A stretch of DNA of 47,519 nt, taken from positions 1-47,519 of the forward strand of contig JAEEQN010000022.1 of assembly GCA_016285345.1 (NCBI GenBank), read 5' to 3'. The stretch's first letter is position 1, and every line of letters begins with the position of its first letter. Both the position numbers and the translations under genes were made by a program. The notes under the pieces were generated by a model. That model ran no database searches and was not told the origin of the DNA. It saw only the letters and a list, made by a program, of their open reading frames with translations. Below, piece after piece: positions 1 through 8,235 of this stretch. Source of the stretch: Victivallales bacterium (GTDB lineage Bacteria > Verrucomicrobiota > Lentisphaeria > Victivallales > UBA1829).

Positions 1-2
1 CC

Positions 3-494
3 CTCGTCGAGGACGGCAAGGAAACGCTCGTCCTGCTGAAGGAAGTCCAGCACGACCCGATCCGCAACCGCACCCGCCATCTGGATTTCCAGGCGATCCG
101 CATGGACCAGAAGATCAAGGCGCACGTCGCGGTCCGTCCCGGCCACGCCCTGCCCGCCGGCGCTTCCGCAGGCGGCCTGCTTGAGCAGAACCTCCACGAA
201 ATCGAAGTGGAAAGCCTTCCGCAGGACCTCCCCGAAGAGATCATCGTGGACGTCTCCGGCATGAACCTCGGCGACATCATCCACGTCGGCGACATCGCGA
301 TGCCCGAAGGCGTCACCGCCGTGACCCATGCCGACCTCGTCGTCTTCACCGAGGTCGACGAGAACGCCGTGGCCGCCGATGAAGAAGAAGCCGCTCCCGC
401 CGAAGGCGAGGAAGCCGCCGAACCCGAAGTCATCGCCGAGAAGAAGACCGAAGAACGCGCCGCCGCCCGCGACGAGCGCAAGAAAGCGGAGTAA
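3..494 (+). CDS. rplY: 50S ribosomal protein L25/TL5 (CTC family), 5' end missing
   Basis: The reading frame is open from the window edge, so the N terminus is missing. The visible part begins inside the 5S-rRNA-binding domain (HDPIRNRTRHLDFQAI, a typical L25 stretch) and runs through the beta-rich CTC domain (GGLLEQNLHEIEVESLP, then a DVSGMNLGDIIHVGDI segment). It is therefore the long CTC/TL5 form, not the short E. coli form. The last ~45 residues are a Glu/Ala-rich acidic tail, common in long L25 proteins. The protein binds 5S rRNA in the central protuberance of the large subunit. It lies 66 nt upstream of pth on the same strand; rplY-pth is a widespread pairing. Identity is secure from sequence; only the start is unknown. 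Confidence 0.93.
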   Translation, partial: LVEDGKETLVLLKEVQHDPIRNRTRHLDFQAIRMDQKIKAHVAVRPGHALPAGASAGGLLEQNLHEIEVESLPQDLPEEIIVDVSGMNLGDIIHVGDIAMPEGVTAVTHADLVVFTEVDENAVAADEEEAAPAEGEEAAEPEVIAEKKTEERAAARDERKKAE

Positions 495-560
495 TCTTCC
501 TGCTTTGTTTGCGATGCGGAAGAGCCTCCGGACGGAAGAACACGGAAAGGACAGCGCAAC

Positions 561-1214
561 ATGGCGGACGGAACACATCGGATCCGGCTCATCGTCGGTC
601 TGGGGAATCCGGACAGCAAATACGAAGGCACACGCCACAACGCCGGATTCATGTTTGCCGAACGCCTGCTGACCAAACTTCCGCGCTCATTCCAGAGGAT
701 CCACGGGTTCCAGTCCTACTACTGGAAAGGAACCTACGCCGGAGCGCCGCTGATCGTTCAGACGCCTTTGACGTACATGAACCTGAGCGGCGAGGCGGTC
801 GCCCCGCTGATGCGGAGCGAAGGGATCGCGCCGGACGAGGTGCTGGCGGTCCATGACGACATGGACATCCCCCTCGGGCGGATCCGGATCCGCAAAGGAG
901 GCGGCAGCGCCGGGCACAACGGAATCAAGTCGCTGATCGAACAGATCGGATCGGAAGGATTCCACCGGATGCGGATCGGCGTCGGACACGCGGAAAGCCG
1001 CGGGGACGTGATCGACTACGTCCTTTCGGAGTTCAGCGAGGAAGAGCGCACGGTATTCGACCGGGTGCTCGCCGGAGCCGCGGAAGCCGCCGTCCTGATC
1101 CTGAGGCGAGGCATCGCAATGGCAATGAATCAATACAATCCGCGCGATTTCGGCGCGGACGAAGACAGCCAACCGAACAAAACAACAACAGAAACGTCTG
1201 TTAACAACAAATAA
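561..1214 (+). CDS. pth: Peptidyl-tRNA hydrolase
   Basis: Cleaves the ester bond of peptidyl-tRNAs that drop off stalled ribosomes, recycling tRNA in the cytoplasm. The 217-residue length is near the family norm of about 190-200, with a slightly long polar C-terminal tail. The family motifs are in place: LIVGLGNPDSKYEGTRHNAGF with the active-site Asn16 and catalytic His26, the TYMNLSG segment with Asn74, HDDMDIPLGRIRIRKGGG with the Asp that tunes the catalytic His, and GHNGIKSLI with Asn120. The ATG at 561 follows a purine-rich GGAAAGGA at about 9 nt spacing. It sits between rplY and rpsF in a translation-gene run, consistent with co-transcription. Confidence 0.96.
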   Translation: MADGTHRIRLIVGLGNPDSKYEGTRHNAGFMFAERLLTKLPRSFQRIHGFQSYYWKGTYAGAPLIVQTPLTYMNLSGEAVAPLMRSEGIAPDEVLAVHDDMDIPLGRIRIRKGGGSAGHNGIKSLIEQIGSEGFHRMRIGVGHAESRGDVIDYVLSEFSEEERTVFDRVLAGAAEAAVLILRRGIAMAMNQYNPRDFGADEDSQPNKTTTETSVNNK

Positions 1215-1235
1215 GAAACACCTGGAGGTGCACTC

Positions 1236-1601
1236 TTGAAAAAGTACGAAGCAGTATTCATCCTCGACCCGCGTAAAGTCGACGATGAGGGCAAGGCCTT
1301 TGCCGGTCAGTTCGAACAGCTGATCAACGGCTGGGGCGGAAAGATGATCGAGAACGTCGCGATGGGCCGCAAGACCTTTGCGCGTGAGATCAAGAAACGC
1401 AAAGCCGGCTACTATTTCGATTTCGTGTTCGAAGTCGAACAGGCCAAGGAAGCGACGCTCCGCGACGAGTTCCGCCTGGACGAACGCGTCCTGCGGTTCC
1501 TCTCCATCGTCTACGACCGTCCGGAACACGTCCGCTCCAAGCTGGCGATCCCGGAACCGGCGACGACGGCTCCCGCGGCTCCCGCGGCCGACGCCGAATA
1601 A
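1236..1601 (+). CDS. rpsF: 30S ribosomal protein S6, TTG start
   Basis: A 121-residue S6 with the family opening KKYEAVFILDPRKVDDEG and later the PVAFxF-like YYFDFVFEVEQAKEATLRDEF strand-helix segment; the C-terminal ~20 residues are Ala/Pro-rich. The start is read as TTG at 1236 because it sits 6 nt after a strong GGAGGTG (1224-1230) and gives the canonical S6 N terminus; there is no upstream in-frame ATG that would do so. The SD lies in a short self-complementary CACCTGGAGGTG (1219-1230), so translation could be modulated by a small hairpin. In other bacteria S6:S18 binds the rpsF leader; that is a plausible but unproven parallel here. It heads the conserved rpsF-ssb-rpsR-rplI order. Confidence 0.95.
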   Translation: MKKYEAVFILDPRKVDDEGKAFAGQFEQLINGWGGKMIENVAMGRKTFAREIKKRKAGYYFDFVFEVEQAKEATLRDEFRLDERVLRFLSIVYDRPEHVRSKLAIPEPATTAPAAPAADAE

Positions 1602-1631
1602 CCAACTGATTGAAGAAAGGAGGCGAGTCAC

Positions 1632-2240
1632 ATGGCTTCTCTGAACAAAGTGCTTTTGATCGGGAATCTGACCCGGGATCCGGAGCTCCGGTATCTGACG
1701 GGCGGCAATTCCGCCGTTTGCGAGTTCGGAATTGCGATCAACCGCCGCTTCATGCAGGCGAGCGGCCAGGAGAAAGACGAAACATGTTTCCTGGAGATCG
1801 TTGTTTGGGGCAAACAGGCCGAGACTTGCTCCCGTTTTCTCCAGAAGGGCAGCACGGTCTTCATCGAAGGGCGTCTGGTCTACGATCAGTGGACCGAGAA
1901 GGACACCCAGAAGAAGCGCTCCCGCGTCCGCGTGACGGCCGAACGCGTGCAATTCCTCTCCGGACGCCGCGACGAACAGGGCGGCATGCCCGGCGAAATG
2001 CCGCCGGAAGACGACGGCTACCAGCCTCAGCAGCGCGCTCCGCGTCAGGGCGGCTATCAGCAGGGCGGCTACCAGCAGCAGGGCGGTTATCAGAACCGCG
2101 CTCCGCAGGGCCAGCCCTACCGCCGCCAGCAGTTCGAGGAACCGCCGTACAATCCGGCTCCGAACATGCAGCCCGGCCAGGGCGGCATGGCGGACTCCGG
2201 TCCGGACCCGCTCGAAAACGTGGACGACATCCCCTTCTGA
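1632..2240 (+). CDS. ssb: Single-stranded DNA-binding protein
   Basis: Binds ssDNA at replication and repair forks. Residues 1-110 form the OB-fold, opening MASLNKVLLIGNLTRDPELR and containing the conserved FLEIVVWGKQAETCSRFL strand region. Residues ~118-190 are a Gln/Gly/Tyr/Pro-rich flexible linker containing repeated GGYQQ units. The last residues, DPLENVDDIPF, are the acidic tip that recruits partner proteins such as PriA, RecQ and the clamp loader. A strong SD (AAAGGAGG, 1617-1624) precedes the ATG. The gene lies between rpsF and rpsR, the classic arrangement that ties SSB supply to ribosome synthesis. Confidence 0.97.
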   Translation: MASLNKVLLIGNLTRDPELRYLTGGNSAVCEFGIAINRRFMQASGQEKDETCFLEIVVWGKQAETCSRFLQKGSTVFIEGRLVYDQWTEKDTQKKRSRVRVTAERVQFLSGRRDEQGGMPGEMPPEDDGYQPQQRAPRQGGYQQGGYQQQGGYQNRAPQGQPYRRQQFEEPPYNPAPNMQPGQGGMADSGPDPLENVDDIPF

Positions 2241-2277
2241 TCAATCCAACCCAACCAATCAACAAACGAGACTCAAT

Positions 2278-2514
2278 ATGGCAATGCAACAGAAAAGACG
2301 CCACGCAAAGCGTCGCACCAACAAAGCGAAGATCTGCAGATTCTGCGAGAATCACGTGAACTACATCGACTTCAAGGACGGGGAACAGCTCCGCCGTTTC
2401 CAGACCGAAAAAGGCCGCATTCTCCCCCGCCGCATCACCGGCACCTGCCTGAACCATCAGAAGATGCTCAGCACGGCCCTGAAGCGCGCCCGTATCATCA
2501 GCGTGGCTCTCTGA
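2278..2514 (+). CDS. rpsR: 30S ribosomal protein S18, zinc-ligand (C+) form
   Basis: A 78-residue S18 with a strongly basic N terminus and the family core KICRFCENHVNYIDFKD followed by RILPRRITGTCLNHQKMLS. Cys20, Cys23, Cys57 and His60 make a plausible zinc site, so this is the C+ version of the protein; many bacteria carry a C- version and zinc-starvation paralogues. S18 pairs with S6 on the 30S platform, consistent with its neighbour two genes upstream. There is a 37-nt gap after ssb, and the first two codons offer two ATGs (2278 and 2284). Confidence 0.96.
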   Translation: MAMQQKRRHAKRRTNKAKICRFCENHVNYIDFKDGEQLRRFQTEKGRILPRRITGTCLNHQKMLSTALKRARIISVAL

Positions 2515-2545
2515 GCCGGAACCCATCAGCAAAGGAAACTCAATC

Positions 2546-3001
2546 ATGGCACATGTCAAACTGATCCTTCTGCAGGACGTTGAAGACCTCGGCCTCGCCG
2601 GCGAAGAAGTTCACGTCGCGGCCGGCTACGCCCGCAACTACCTGATCCCGCGCGGATTCGCGACCGTCGCGTCCACCGGCGTGCTCCGTCAGCTCGAAGC
2701 CCGCAAGGAAAAGATCGAAGCGAAGCGCAAAGCCGATTTCGAGGCCGCGCAGGCTCTCTCCGCCAAGATCGCGACCCTCGACATCACGATCCCGATGCAG
2801 GCCTCCGAAGACGGCCACCTTTTCGGCTCCGTCTCCGAGCGCACCATCTACGAAAAGCTCGCCTCGATGGACGTCAAGGTCAACATCAACAAGATCCGTC
2901 TGGACGCCCCCATCCGCACGATCGGCGAATTCAAGGTCGACATCAAGCTCCACCAGACCGTCACCGCCGTCGCGACCATCAAGGTCGTCGGCGCCGCCTG
3001 A
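2546..3001 (+). CDS. rplI: 50S ribosomal protein L9
   Basis: A 151-residue protein with both L9 lobes. The N-terminal rRNA-binding domain contains VKLILLQDVEDLGLAGEEV and the signature GYARNYLIPRGFAT at residues ~27-40. A long connecting helix rich in Lys/Glu/Ala follows (~43-75), then the C-terminal lobe with LFGSVSERTI and a terminal beta strand. The SD AAAGGAAA (2532-2539) precedes the ATG. It directly precedes dnaB with a 17-nt gap, an order conserved in many bacteria. Confidence 0.96.
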   Translation: MAHVKLILLQDVEDLGLAGEEVHVAAGYARNYLIPRGFATVASTGVLRQLEARKEKIEAKRKADFEAAQALSAKIATLDITIPMQASEDGHLFGSVSERTIYEKLASMDVKVNINKIRLDAPIRTIGEFKVDIKLHQTVTAVATIKVVGAA

Positions 3002-3018
3002 TGCGCCGGGAGTGATTC

Positions 3019-4650
3019 ATGCCTGATCGTTCCGATCATGCAAAAGGCGCCGGGGCGGCGGGTTCCGGGGAGGATTCTTCCCGGAACGCCGTTTCGGCCG
3101 CTTCCTCTTCTCAGAGCGCCATCCCGCAGGCCGCGGATTACGCGGACTACGAGGTGGAACGCTCCGTCCTCGCATGCATCCTGGCCGATCCGGGATGCAT
3201 CAATACCGTCACGGCCATGCTCGGCGTGCGGATCCGTCCCTCCGCCCAGGGAAAGAACGCCCCGGACAGCGATCTGACCGGATTCGCGCGGAACGCGAAG
3301 ATCATGTTCCGCGACCCGAAGCACGCCGCGATCTACCAGAGCATTCTCGAGGTCAAAAGCAAGTCGCCCAACGACTCGCCCGACCTGCTCTCGATCGAGG
3401 ACAACCTGCGCCGTTCCGGCAAGCTCGAAATGGTCGGCGGCGTCGAGGCGCTCCTGGACATCCAGTCGTCCATCGGCAGCGTCGCGAACGTGGAAAACTG
3501 GTGCGGCATTCTGCGCCAGTGGGCCATGCTCCGCGAAATGATCAACGCCTGCACGTCCGCGCTTCAGCTCTGCCGGGAACCCGGCGGAAAAGAGATCCAC
3601 GAACTCCTGGATGGGATCGAACAGACGTTCTTCGCCGTCCGCAACGATTTCGTCCGCTCCGAGATCAAGAGCATCGGCGACCTCGTCGAAGACGCGTTCA
3701 ACCATTTCCTAGCCCTGATGGACAAACGGATCGAGCCGGGCATCCCGACCGGATTCTCCGGCCTCGACAAACTCCTCGGCGGCGGCCTGAAAAAACAGGA
3801 AATGGTCGTGCTCGCCGCCCGTCCGTCCATCGGAAAGACGGCGCTGGCGCTGAACATCGCGCGCAACATCGCGATGCGGAATCTGCCGGACAAACGCGTG
3901 GACCGCGACCAGCAGCCCGTGAGCAAGGACGTCAAAAGCGTCGCGTTCTTCTCGCTCGAAATGAGCGCGGAACAGGTGGCGCAGCGACTCCTCTGCACCG
4001 AATCGAAAGTATCCCTTTCGTCCATTTCGGACGGCAGCTTCAACATCGAGGAGACCAACAGGCTTTCCCGCGGTGCGGAAGCGCTGTCCAACGCTCATCT
4101 TTTCATCGACCCGACCGGCGGCCTCTCCATCTTCGAACTGCGCGCGAAAGCCCGCAAGCTGAAGGAATCCGACGCCGGCCTGGACCTGATCATCATCGAC
4201 TACCTGCAGCTCATGCGCGCGGGCGACGTTTCGTCCCGCGACGGCCGCCAGGTGGAAGTGTCCGCCATTTCCGGCGGCATCAAGAAACTCGCCAAGGATC
4301 TGGACATCCCGATCCTCGTGCTGTCCCAGCTGAACCGCGAAGTCGAGAAGACGCCGAACAACAAGACGGCGCGCCCCCGGCTGAGCAATCTGCGCGAATC
4401 CGGCTCCATCGAGCAGGATGCGGACGTGGTGATCTTCCTGCACCGCGACCGCGACGAAGCCAAGGAAAACAACCGCGAGGCCGCCCGCAACGGGGTGGAA
4501 TCGCTGCTTTTAGTTGAAAAGAACCGTAACGGAAAGACCGGCGAGGTGAAGGTGAACTTCTTCCCGAGCCTCATGGAATTCCGTTCGATCACCCATAAAT
4601 ACGGCGAACAGGACATTCCGGATTCTATGAAGAAGAAGCCGGAGTCCTGA
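3019..4650 (+). CDS. dnaB: Replicative DNA helicase DnaB
   Basis: Hexameric 5'-3' helicase that unwinds DNA ahead of the replisome. Residues ~38-190 form the N-terminal DnaB domain (YEVERSVLACILADPGCI). The RecA-like motor follows: Walker A ARPSIGKTALALN near residue 275, Walker B LDLIIIDYLQLM near 395, the LSQLNREVEKTP segment and LRESGSIEQDADVVIFLHRD. No intein is present. At 543 residues it is longer than the usual ~450-480. The excess comes from a ~37-residue Ser/Gly/Ala-rich N-terminal extension, a longer loop in the N domain (QGKNAPDSDLTG) and an insertion before the FFSLEMS strand. The ATG follows GGGAG; an internal start near the Tyr-Glu-Val-Glu motif cannot be excluded. Confidence 0.95.
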   Translation: MPDRSDHAKGAGAAGSGEDSSRNAVSAASSSQSAIPQAADYADYEVERSVLACILADPGCINTVTAMLGVRIRPSAQGKNAPDSDLTGFARNAKIMFRDPKHAAIYQSILEVKSKSPNDSPDLLSIEDNLRRSGKLEMVGGVEALLDIQSSIGSVANVENWCGILRQWAMLREMINACTSALQLCREPGGKEIHELLDGIEQTFFAVRNDFVRSEIKSIGDLVEDAFNHFLALMDKRIEPGIPTGFSGLDKLLGGGLKKQEMVVLAARPSIGKTALALNIARNIAMRNLPDKRVDRDQQPVSKDVKSVAFFSLEMSAEQVAQRLLCTESKVSLSSISDGSFNIEETNRLSRGAEALSNAHLFIDPTGGLSIFELRAKARKLKESDAGLDLIIIDYLQLMRAGDVSSRDGRQVEVSAISGGIKKLAKDLDIPILVLSQLNREVEKTPNNKTARPRLSNLRESGSIEQDADVVIFLHRDRDEAKENNREAARNGVESLLLVEKNRNGKTGEVKVNFFPSLMEFRSITHKYGEQDIPDSMKKKPES

Positions 4651-4676
4651 CGTTACCATATCCCGGAGAACGAAAC

Positions 4677-7037
4677 ATGAAATACAAACGGCTTGTGACA
4701 GTGCTGGCAATGCTGATTGCCGCGTCCGCGTTCGGTCAGAGCATCGACCGGGTCGTCTTCCTGCAGGAGGGAGCGTATCCTCTCTCCGAAGACATCTTCG
4801 AGATGAACACGCAGACGAAGGCCGGCATGCCGTACTCCGAACGCATCGTGAACGAGGACGTGCGCCGCCTCTTCGCGCTGGGGATGTTCGAGGACGTGGT
4901 TTCCGAGGTCAAAGACCTGTCCGGCGGAAACAAGGAAGTCACATTCAAGATCACCGCGAAGAAGAACGTGTCCGAAATCTCGTTCAAGGGCAACCGCAAG
5001 TTCAGCGACGACGAGCTGAGGAAGCTCGTGAAACTCCGCACGGACATGCCGCTGAACGACGCCCTGCAGATCGAGTCCGTCCGCGAACTGCGGAAGTTCT
5101 ACGAGGAGAAAGGCTATACGGAAGCGCAGATCGACTCCTCGCTGGAGGCCGACGGCGACAACAGCGTGAAGGTGATCTTCAACGTCGCCGAACACCTGCG
5201 CGTGCGCATCGACAACGTCGAGTTCGAGGGGATGGAAGTCTACAAGCCGTCCGAGGTGAAAGACCTGCTCGAAACGCGCTATTTCTTCGGCAGCGCCAAG
5301 TGGCTTTCGTTCATGCCGTGGGTATGGATGGGCCTGCCGCCGAACCACGGGCTCTATGACAGGGATTTCGTCACGCGCGACAAGATCCGCCTGCGCGAAC
5401 TTTACTGGCAGAAGGGCTACCTCGACTTCAAAGTGACCGACGTGGTCGTGTCCGAACACGAGGACGATCCCGAGCTGGTCGACGTGAAATTTGTCGTTGA
5501 AGAAGGCGATCCCTACTTCATCAACAGCATCCGCATCATCGGCGCGCACGAGTTTCCGGAGGAGGAGCTCCTGCCCCTGCTCTCCGCCCGCGAGGAGGAC
5601 GTCTACAGCAGCAGTCGCGAGGACCGCGACCTGAAGGCGCTCGAATCGAAGTATTCCCCGCTCGGATTCGCGGATTTCCAGGCTCGGGCGGTGCGTCATC
5701 CCGACTACAGCACGCATTCCGTGGATGTGGAGTATGAAATCCAGGAAGGCACGCAGTACACGATCGGCGAGGTCTACATCTCCGGCAACCGCTGGACCAA
5801 AGACTACGTGATCCGCCGCGAACTCCCGTTCGAGACCGACGACCTGATGGACAAGGAGCTGCTCGACATCGGCAAGAGCCGCCTGATGGGCATGGGCTAT
5901 TTCCAGTCCGCGGACGGCGAAGGCGACGGCGTGGAGATTCTCTCCATGGATTCGCCCGAACCGGGCAAGAAGGACATCTACGTGAACGTCGAGGAAAAAC
6001 AGTTCCTGGGCGGCAATCTGGGCTTTGGCTGGAGCGATTCCGACGGCCTCGCCGGATCGATTCAGCTGTGGCACTCGAACATGGACATCACCGACCCGAT
6101 GAACTGGTTCACGGGCGGCGGCCAGCGCCTCCGCATCGGCGCGCTCGTCGGCATCGAACACTTCGACGTGCAGACCGACTTCACGGAGCCGTACCTCTTC
6201 GGCATCCCGCTCCGATTCGACATCTCCGGCTACTGGCGCGAGGTGCTGTACGAAGACTGGAACGAACAGCGGCTCGGCCTCACCACGTCGCTCACGAAAC
6301 GCATCTTCGACGAATTCACGTCCGTCACCGCGGGCTACACGTTCGAGTACGTCCGCATCCTCGACATGGACAAGAAGATGGGGCCGATCTTCCAGGATGC
6401 CAAAGGCGGCAGCCGCGTCGGACGTGTCTTCCTGTCGCTGAACCGCGATACGCGCGACAGCGCCACGAATCCGACCTCCGGCTACGACATCGGCGCGTAC
6501 ACCTACCTGACCACACGCGCGCTCGGCGCCAGCAACGACTATTACAAGTTCGAACTGCGCGCCGTCAACTACTTCCCGTTCTTCCACGACTGGTTCGTCC
6601 TGACCACGGGCGCGAAGATCGGCACCATGGGAACGTTCAACGGCGACATGGTGCCGCTGTACGACCGGTATTTCCTGGGCGGCGGCGACTCCGTTCGCGG
6701 CTTCCCGTACCGCAGCATCGGCCCGGTGGACAACAACGACGACAACTACGGCGGCGAGTTCATGTACCTCTTCACCGCGGAGTTGTCCCACCCGATCTAC
6801 AAGTTCCTGCGCGGCGCTGTCTTCTGCGATGTCGGCGACGCCACAAGCGCCCATTTCGGCCCGATCACCCAGCCGAACGTCGGCGTCGGCTACGGCCTGC
6901 GCATCATGGTCCCCGGCATCAACATGCCGATCCGCCTGGACCTGGCCTACCCGATCGTCTGCAATCAGGAAGGCGTTTCCAGAAAGCTGCGTTTCCACTT
7001 CAACATGGGTTTCTCCTTCTCGCCGCTCGGGCACTGA
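4677..7037 (+). CDS. bamA: Outer membrane protein assembly factor BamA
   Basis: Core of the machine that folds and inserts beta-barrel proteins in the outer membrane. A signal peptide (basic MKYKR, hydrophobic VLAMLIAASAFG) is followed by POTRA domains at roughly residues 24-95, 96-170, 175-270, 275-350 and 355-430. A C-terminal 16-strand barrel of the Omp85 family then runs from ~440 to 786. The diagnostic VRGF of loop 6 lies in GGGDSVRGFPYRS. The last strand RFHFNMGFSFS is followed by a short PLGH tail instead of ending on the aromatic residue. This is direct evidence for a Gram-negative envelope. It follows dnaB by 26 nt and ends at a likely terminator. Confidence 0.95.
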   Translation: MKYKRLVTVLAMLIAASAFGQSIDRVVFLQEGAYPLSEDIFEMNTQTKAGMPYSERIVNEDVRRLFALGMFEDVVSEVKDLSGGNKEVTFKITAKKNVSEISFKGNRKFSDDELRKLVKLRTDMPLNDALQIESVRELRKFYEEKGYTEAQIDSSLEADGDNSVKVIFNVAEHLRVRIDNVEFEGMEVYKPSEVKDLLETRYFFGSAKWLSFMPWVWMGLPPNHGLYDRDFVTRDKIRLRELYWQKGYLDFKVTDVVVSEHEDDPELVDVKFVVEEGDPYFINSIRIIGAHEFPEEELLPLLSAREEDVYSSSREDRDLKALESKYSPLGFADFQARAVRHPDYSTHSVDVEYEIQEGTQYTIGEVYISGNRWTKDYVIRRELPFETDDLMDKELLDIGKSRLMGMGYFQSADGEGDGVEILSMDSPEPGKKDIYVNVEEKQFLGGNLGFGWSDSDGLAGSIQLWHSNMDITDPMNWFTGGGQRLRIGALVGIEHFDVQTDFTEPYLFGIPLRFDISGYWREVLYEDWNEQRLGLTTSLTKRIFDEFTSVTAGYTFEYVRILDMDKKMGPIFQDAKGGSRVGRVFLSLNRDTRDSATNPTSGYDIGAYTYLTTRALGASNDYYKFELRAVNYFPFFHDWFVLTTGAKIGTMGTFNGDMVPLYDRYFLGGGDSVRGFPYRSIGPVDNNDDNYGGEFMYLFTAELSHPIYKFLRGAVFCDVGDATSAHFGPITQPNVGVGYGLRIMVPGINMPIRLDLAYPIVCNQEGVSRKLRFHFNMGFSFSPLGH

Positions 7038-7062
7038 CGGAAGGCAGAAAAACAGAGTTTTT

Positions 7063-7103
7063 GCGGCGGTATCGGTTTCGTCCGGGCCGCCGCTTTCATT
7101 TTA
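7063..7103 (+). terminator. Likely intrinsic terminator after bamA
   Basis: A 7-bp GC stem, GCGGCGG (7063-7069) with CCGCCGC (7087-7093), has a 17-nt loop and is followed by a T-rich stretch TTTCATTTTAT. The loop is long and the T-tract interrupted, so efficiency is uncertain. Confidence 0.5.
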
Positions 7104-7148
7104 TAGAGGAAAAAGTGCATTCTTTTCCGTTCTTTTTCCGTTTTTTCC

Positions 7149-7176
7149 TTGCAGGATAAAAAAAAGGGGTTATATT
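7149..7176 (+). promoter_or_regulatory. Sigma70-type promoter for the 7284 lipoprotein gene
   Basis: TTGCAG (7149-7154), a 16-nt spacer, then TATATT (7171-7176). It lies after the bamA terminator in an AT-rich stretch, about 100 nt upstream of the ATG at 7284, leaving a GC-rich structured leader. Confidence 0.6.
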
Positions 7177-7283
7177 ATTTTATTCAAGATATTAGCTGAG
7201 GAAGCGCGCGCGGGAAACCGGACGGCGCTCCCGGTGCCGGATTTCATCGGTCCGGCGCACGCAAACGACACAGGAAACCATTC

Positions 7284-8219
7284 ATGAAACGCTTTTTGCT
7301 GAACATATTCACGATCATGGCCGCGCTGACCGTTCTGATTCTCACGGGATGCAGGACAGACTACACGAAAAACGCCGTGGAGCGTGCGCGTACATATGCC
7401 CTGAACAATCTGAAGGGGCTGACGGACAACCAGCGGAATTTCATCCGGTTCACTCAGCCGGAAATCTATGAAAATATCGTCTATCCCCGCTACGTCGTCC
7501 CGCTGGACGCGGGAAACAGCGGACACATCGAGATCGACGACGTGCGGCGTTTCCCCGTCGCGCCTCAGCACGACCTGATGCACAGCTGCGTGGTGTGGAA
7601 TCCGCCGGACCTCGGCGCGCGCGTCGTGGTCGCGGGCGAAGGCGAACGTTCCATGATGTTCTGGGAGCCGTACCGCGTGATCGTGAAGCATTATGATCCG
7701 GGCGATACCGGCCTGAGGCGCGCGACCAGCGCCGCATCCGCGTTTGTCCGCAACAACATGCAGTATCTCACCACGGCCGAACTCAACCGTGTGCGCTTCG
7801 ACAAGCCAGAGACAGTTTATACGCGTCTTCCGGTCGATCCGGACGGAACTGACCCGGAAAGGCTTACCTCCTGGGAGGAATACCAGAACGAGCGGGACGG
7901 CAAAAGTTCCAAAAACAATGCTTCGGCTTACACTCAGCTCTCGCTCATGTGGCCCGCCGACGATCCGCTTCAGTGCATCGTCGTGACCGGATTCTCCAAG
8001 AGCGGCACGTTCGCCGGATGGAAACTCCGCACAGCCGAGCTTATGGAAGTCTCCAAGCTCGACGGAGCCCGCCTGACACGAGAAGAGATCGACGCCATCC
8101 CGAAGACGATTCCCGCGAAGACGCTTGTCTTCCCCGCCCAGGACGATCCGGCCCGCAACCCGTTCGACCGTCCCGGCTATGACAGGTCGCCGGAAGGCGG
8201 AACGATTGTCCTCCATTGA
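7284..8219 (+). CDS. Hypothetical lipoprotein
   Basis: I do not recognise the family. A lipoprotein signal is clear: MKRF, a hydrophobic stretch LLNIFTIMAALTVLI, then lipobox LTGC with the acylated Cys at residue 23. The mature protein (~289 residues) is soluble-looking and mixed alpha/beta, with no transmembrane segment after the signal and no obvious catalytic motif. The middle contains hydrophobic strands (GARVVVAGEGERSMMFWEPY) alternating with polar linkers. It has its own promoter upstream, and its end is followed 16 nt later by the yicC start, so the two may be co-transcribed. It could be an envelope assembly accessory, but nothing in the sequence shows this beyond its position after bamA. 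Confidence 0.8.
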   Translation: MKRFLLNIFTIMAALTVLILTGCRTDYTKNAVERARTYALNNLKGLTDNQRNFIRFTQPEIYENIVYPRYVVPLDAGNSGHIEIDDVRRFPVAPQHDLMHSCVVWNPPDLGARVVVAGEGERSMMFWEPYRVIVKHYDPGDTGLRRATSAASAFVRNNMQYLTTAELNRVRFDKPETVYTRLPVDPDGTDPERLTSWEEYQNERDGKSSKNNASAYTQLSLMWPADDPLQCIVVTGFSKSGTFAGWKLRTAELMEVSKLDGARLTREEIDAIPKTIPAKTLVFPAQDDPARNPFDRPGYDRSPEGGTIVLH

Positions 8220-8235
8220 TGAGGCCCGCCCGCTT

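Noticed and set aside
3019..4650. Intein in DnaB
   Set aside because: The protein is long, but the extra length is an N-terminal extension and small loops; the Walker A region is uninterrupted and no intein blocks or splice residues are visible.
4653..7034. Very long open frame (793 codons) on the strand opposite bamA
   Set aside because: It is a codon-bias shadow: BamA in the other strand has clear signal peptide, POTRA and VRGF motifs, whereas this frame gives low-complexity Val/Ala/Asp/Arg/His-rich sequence with no motif or SD.
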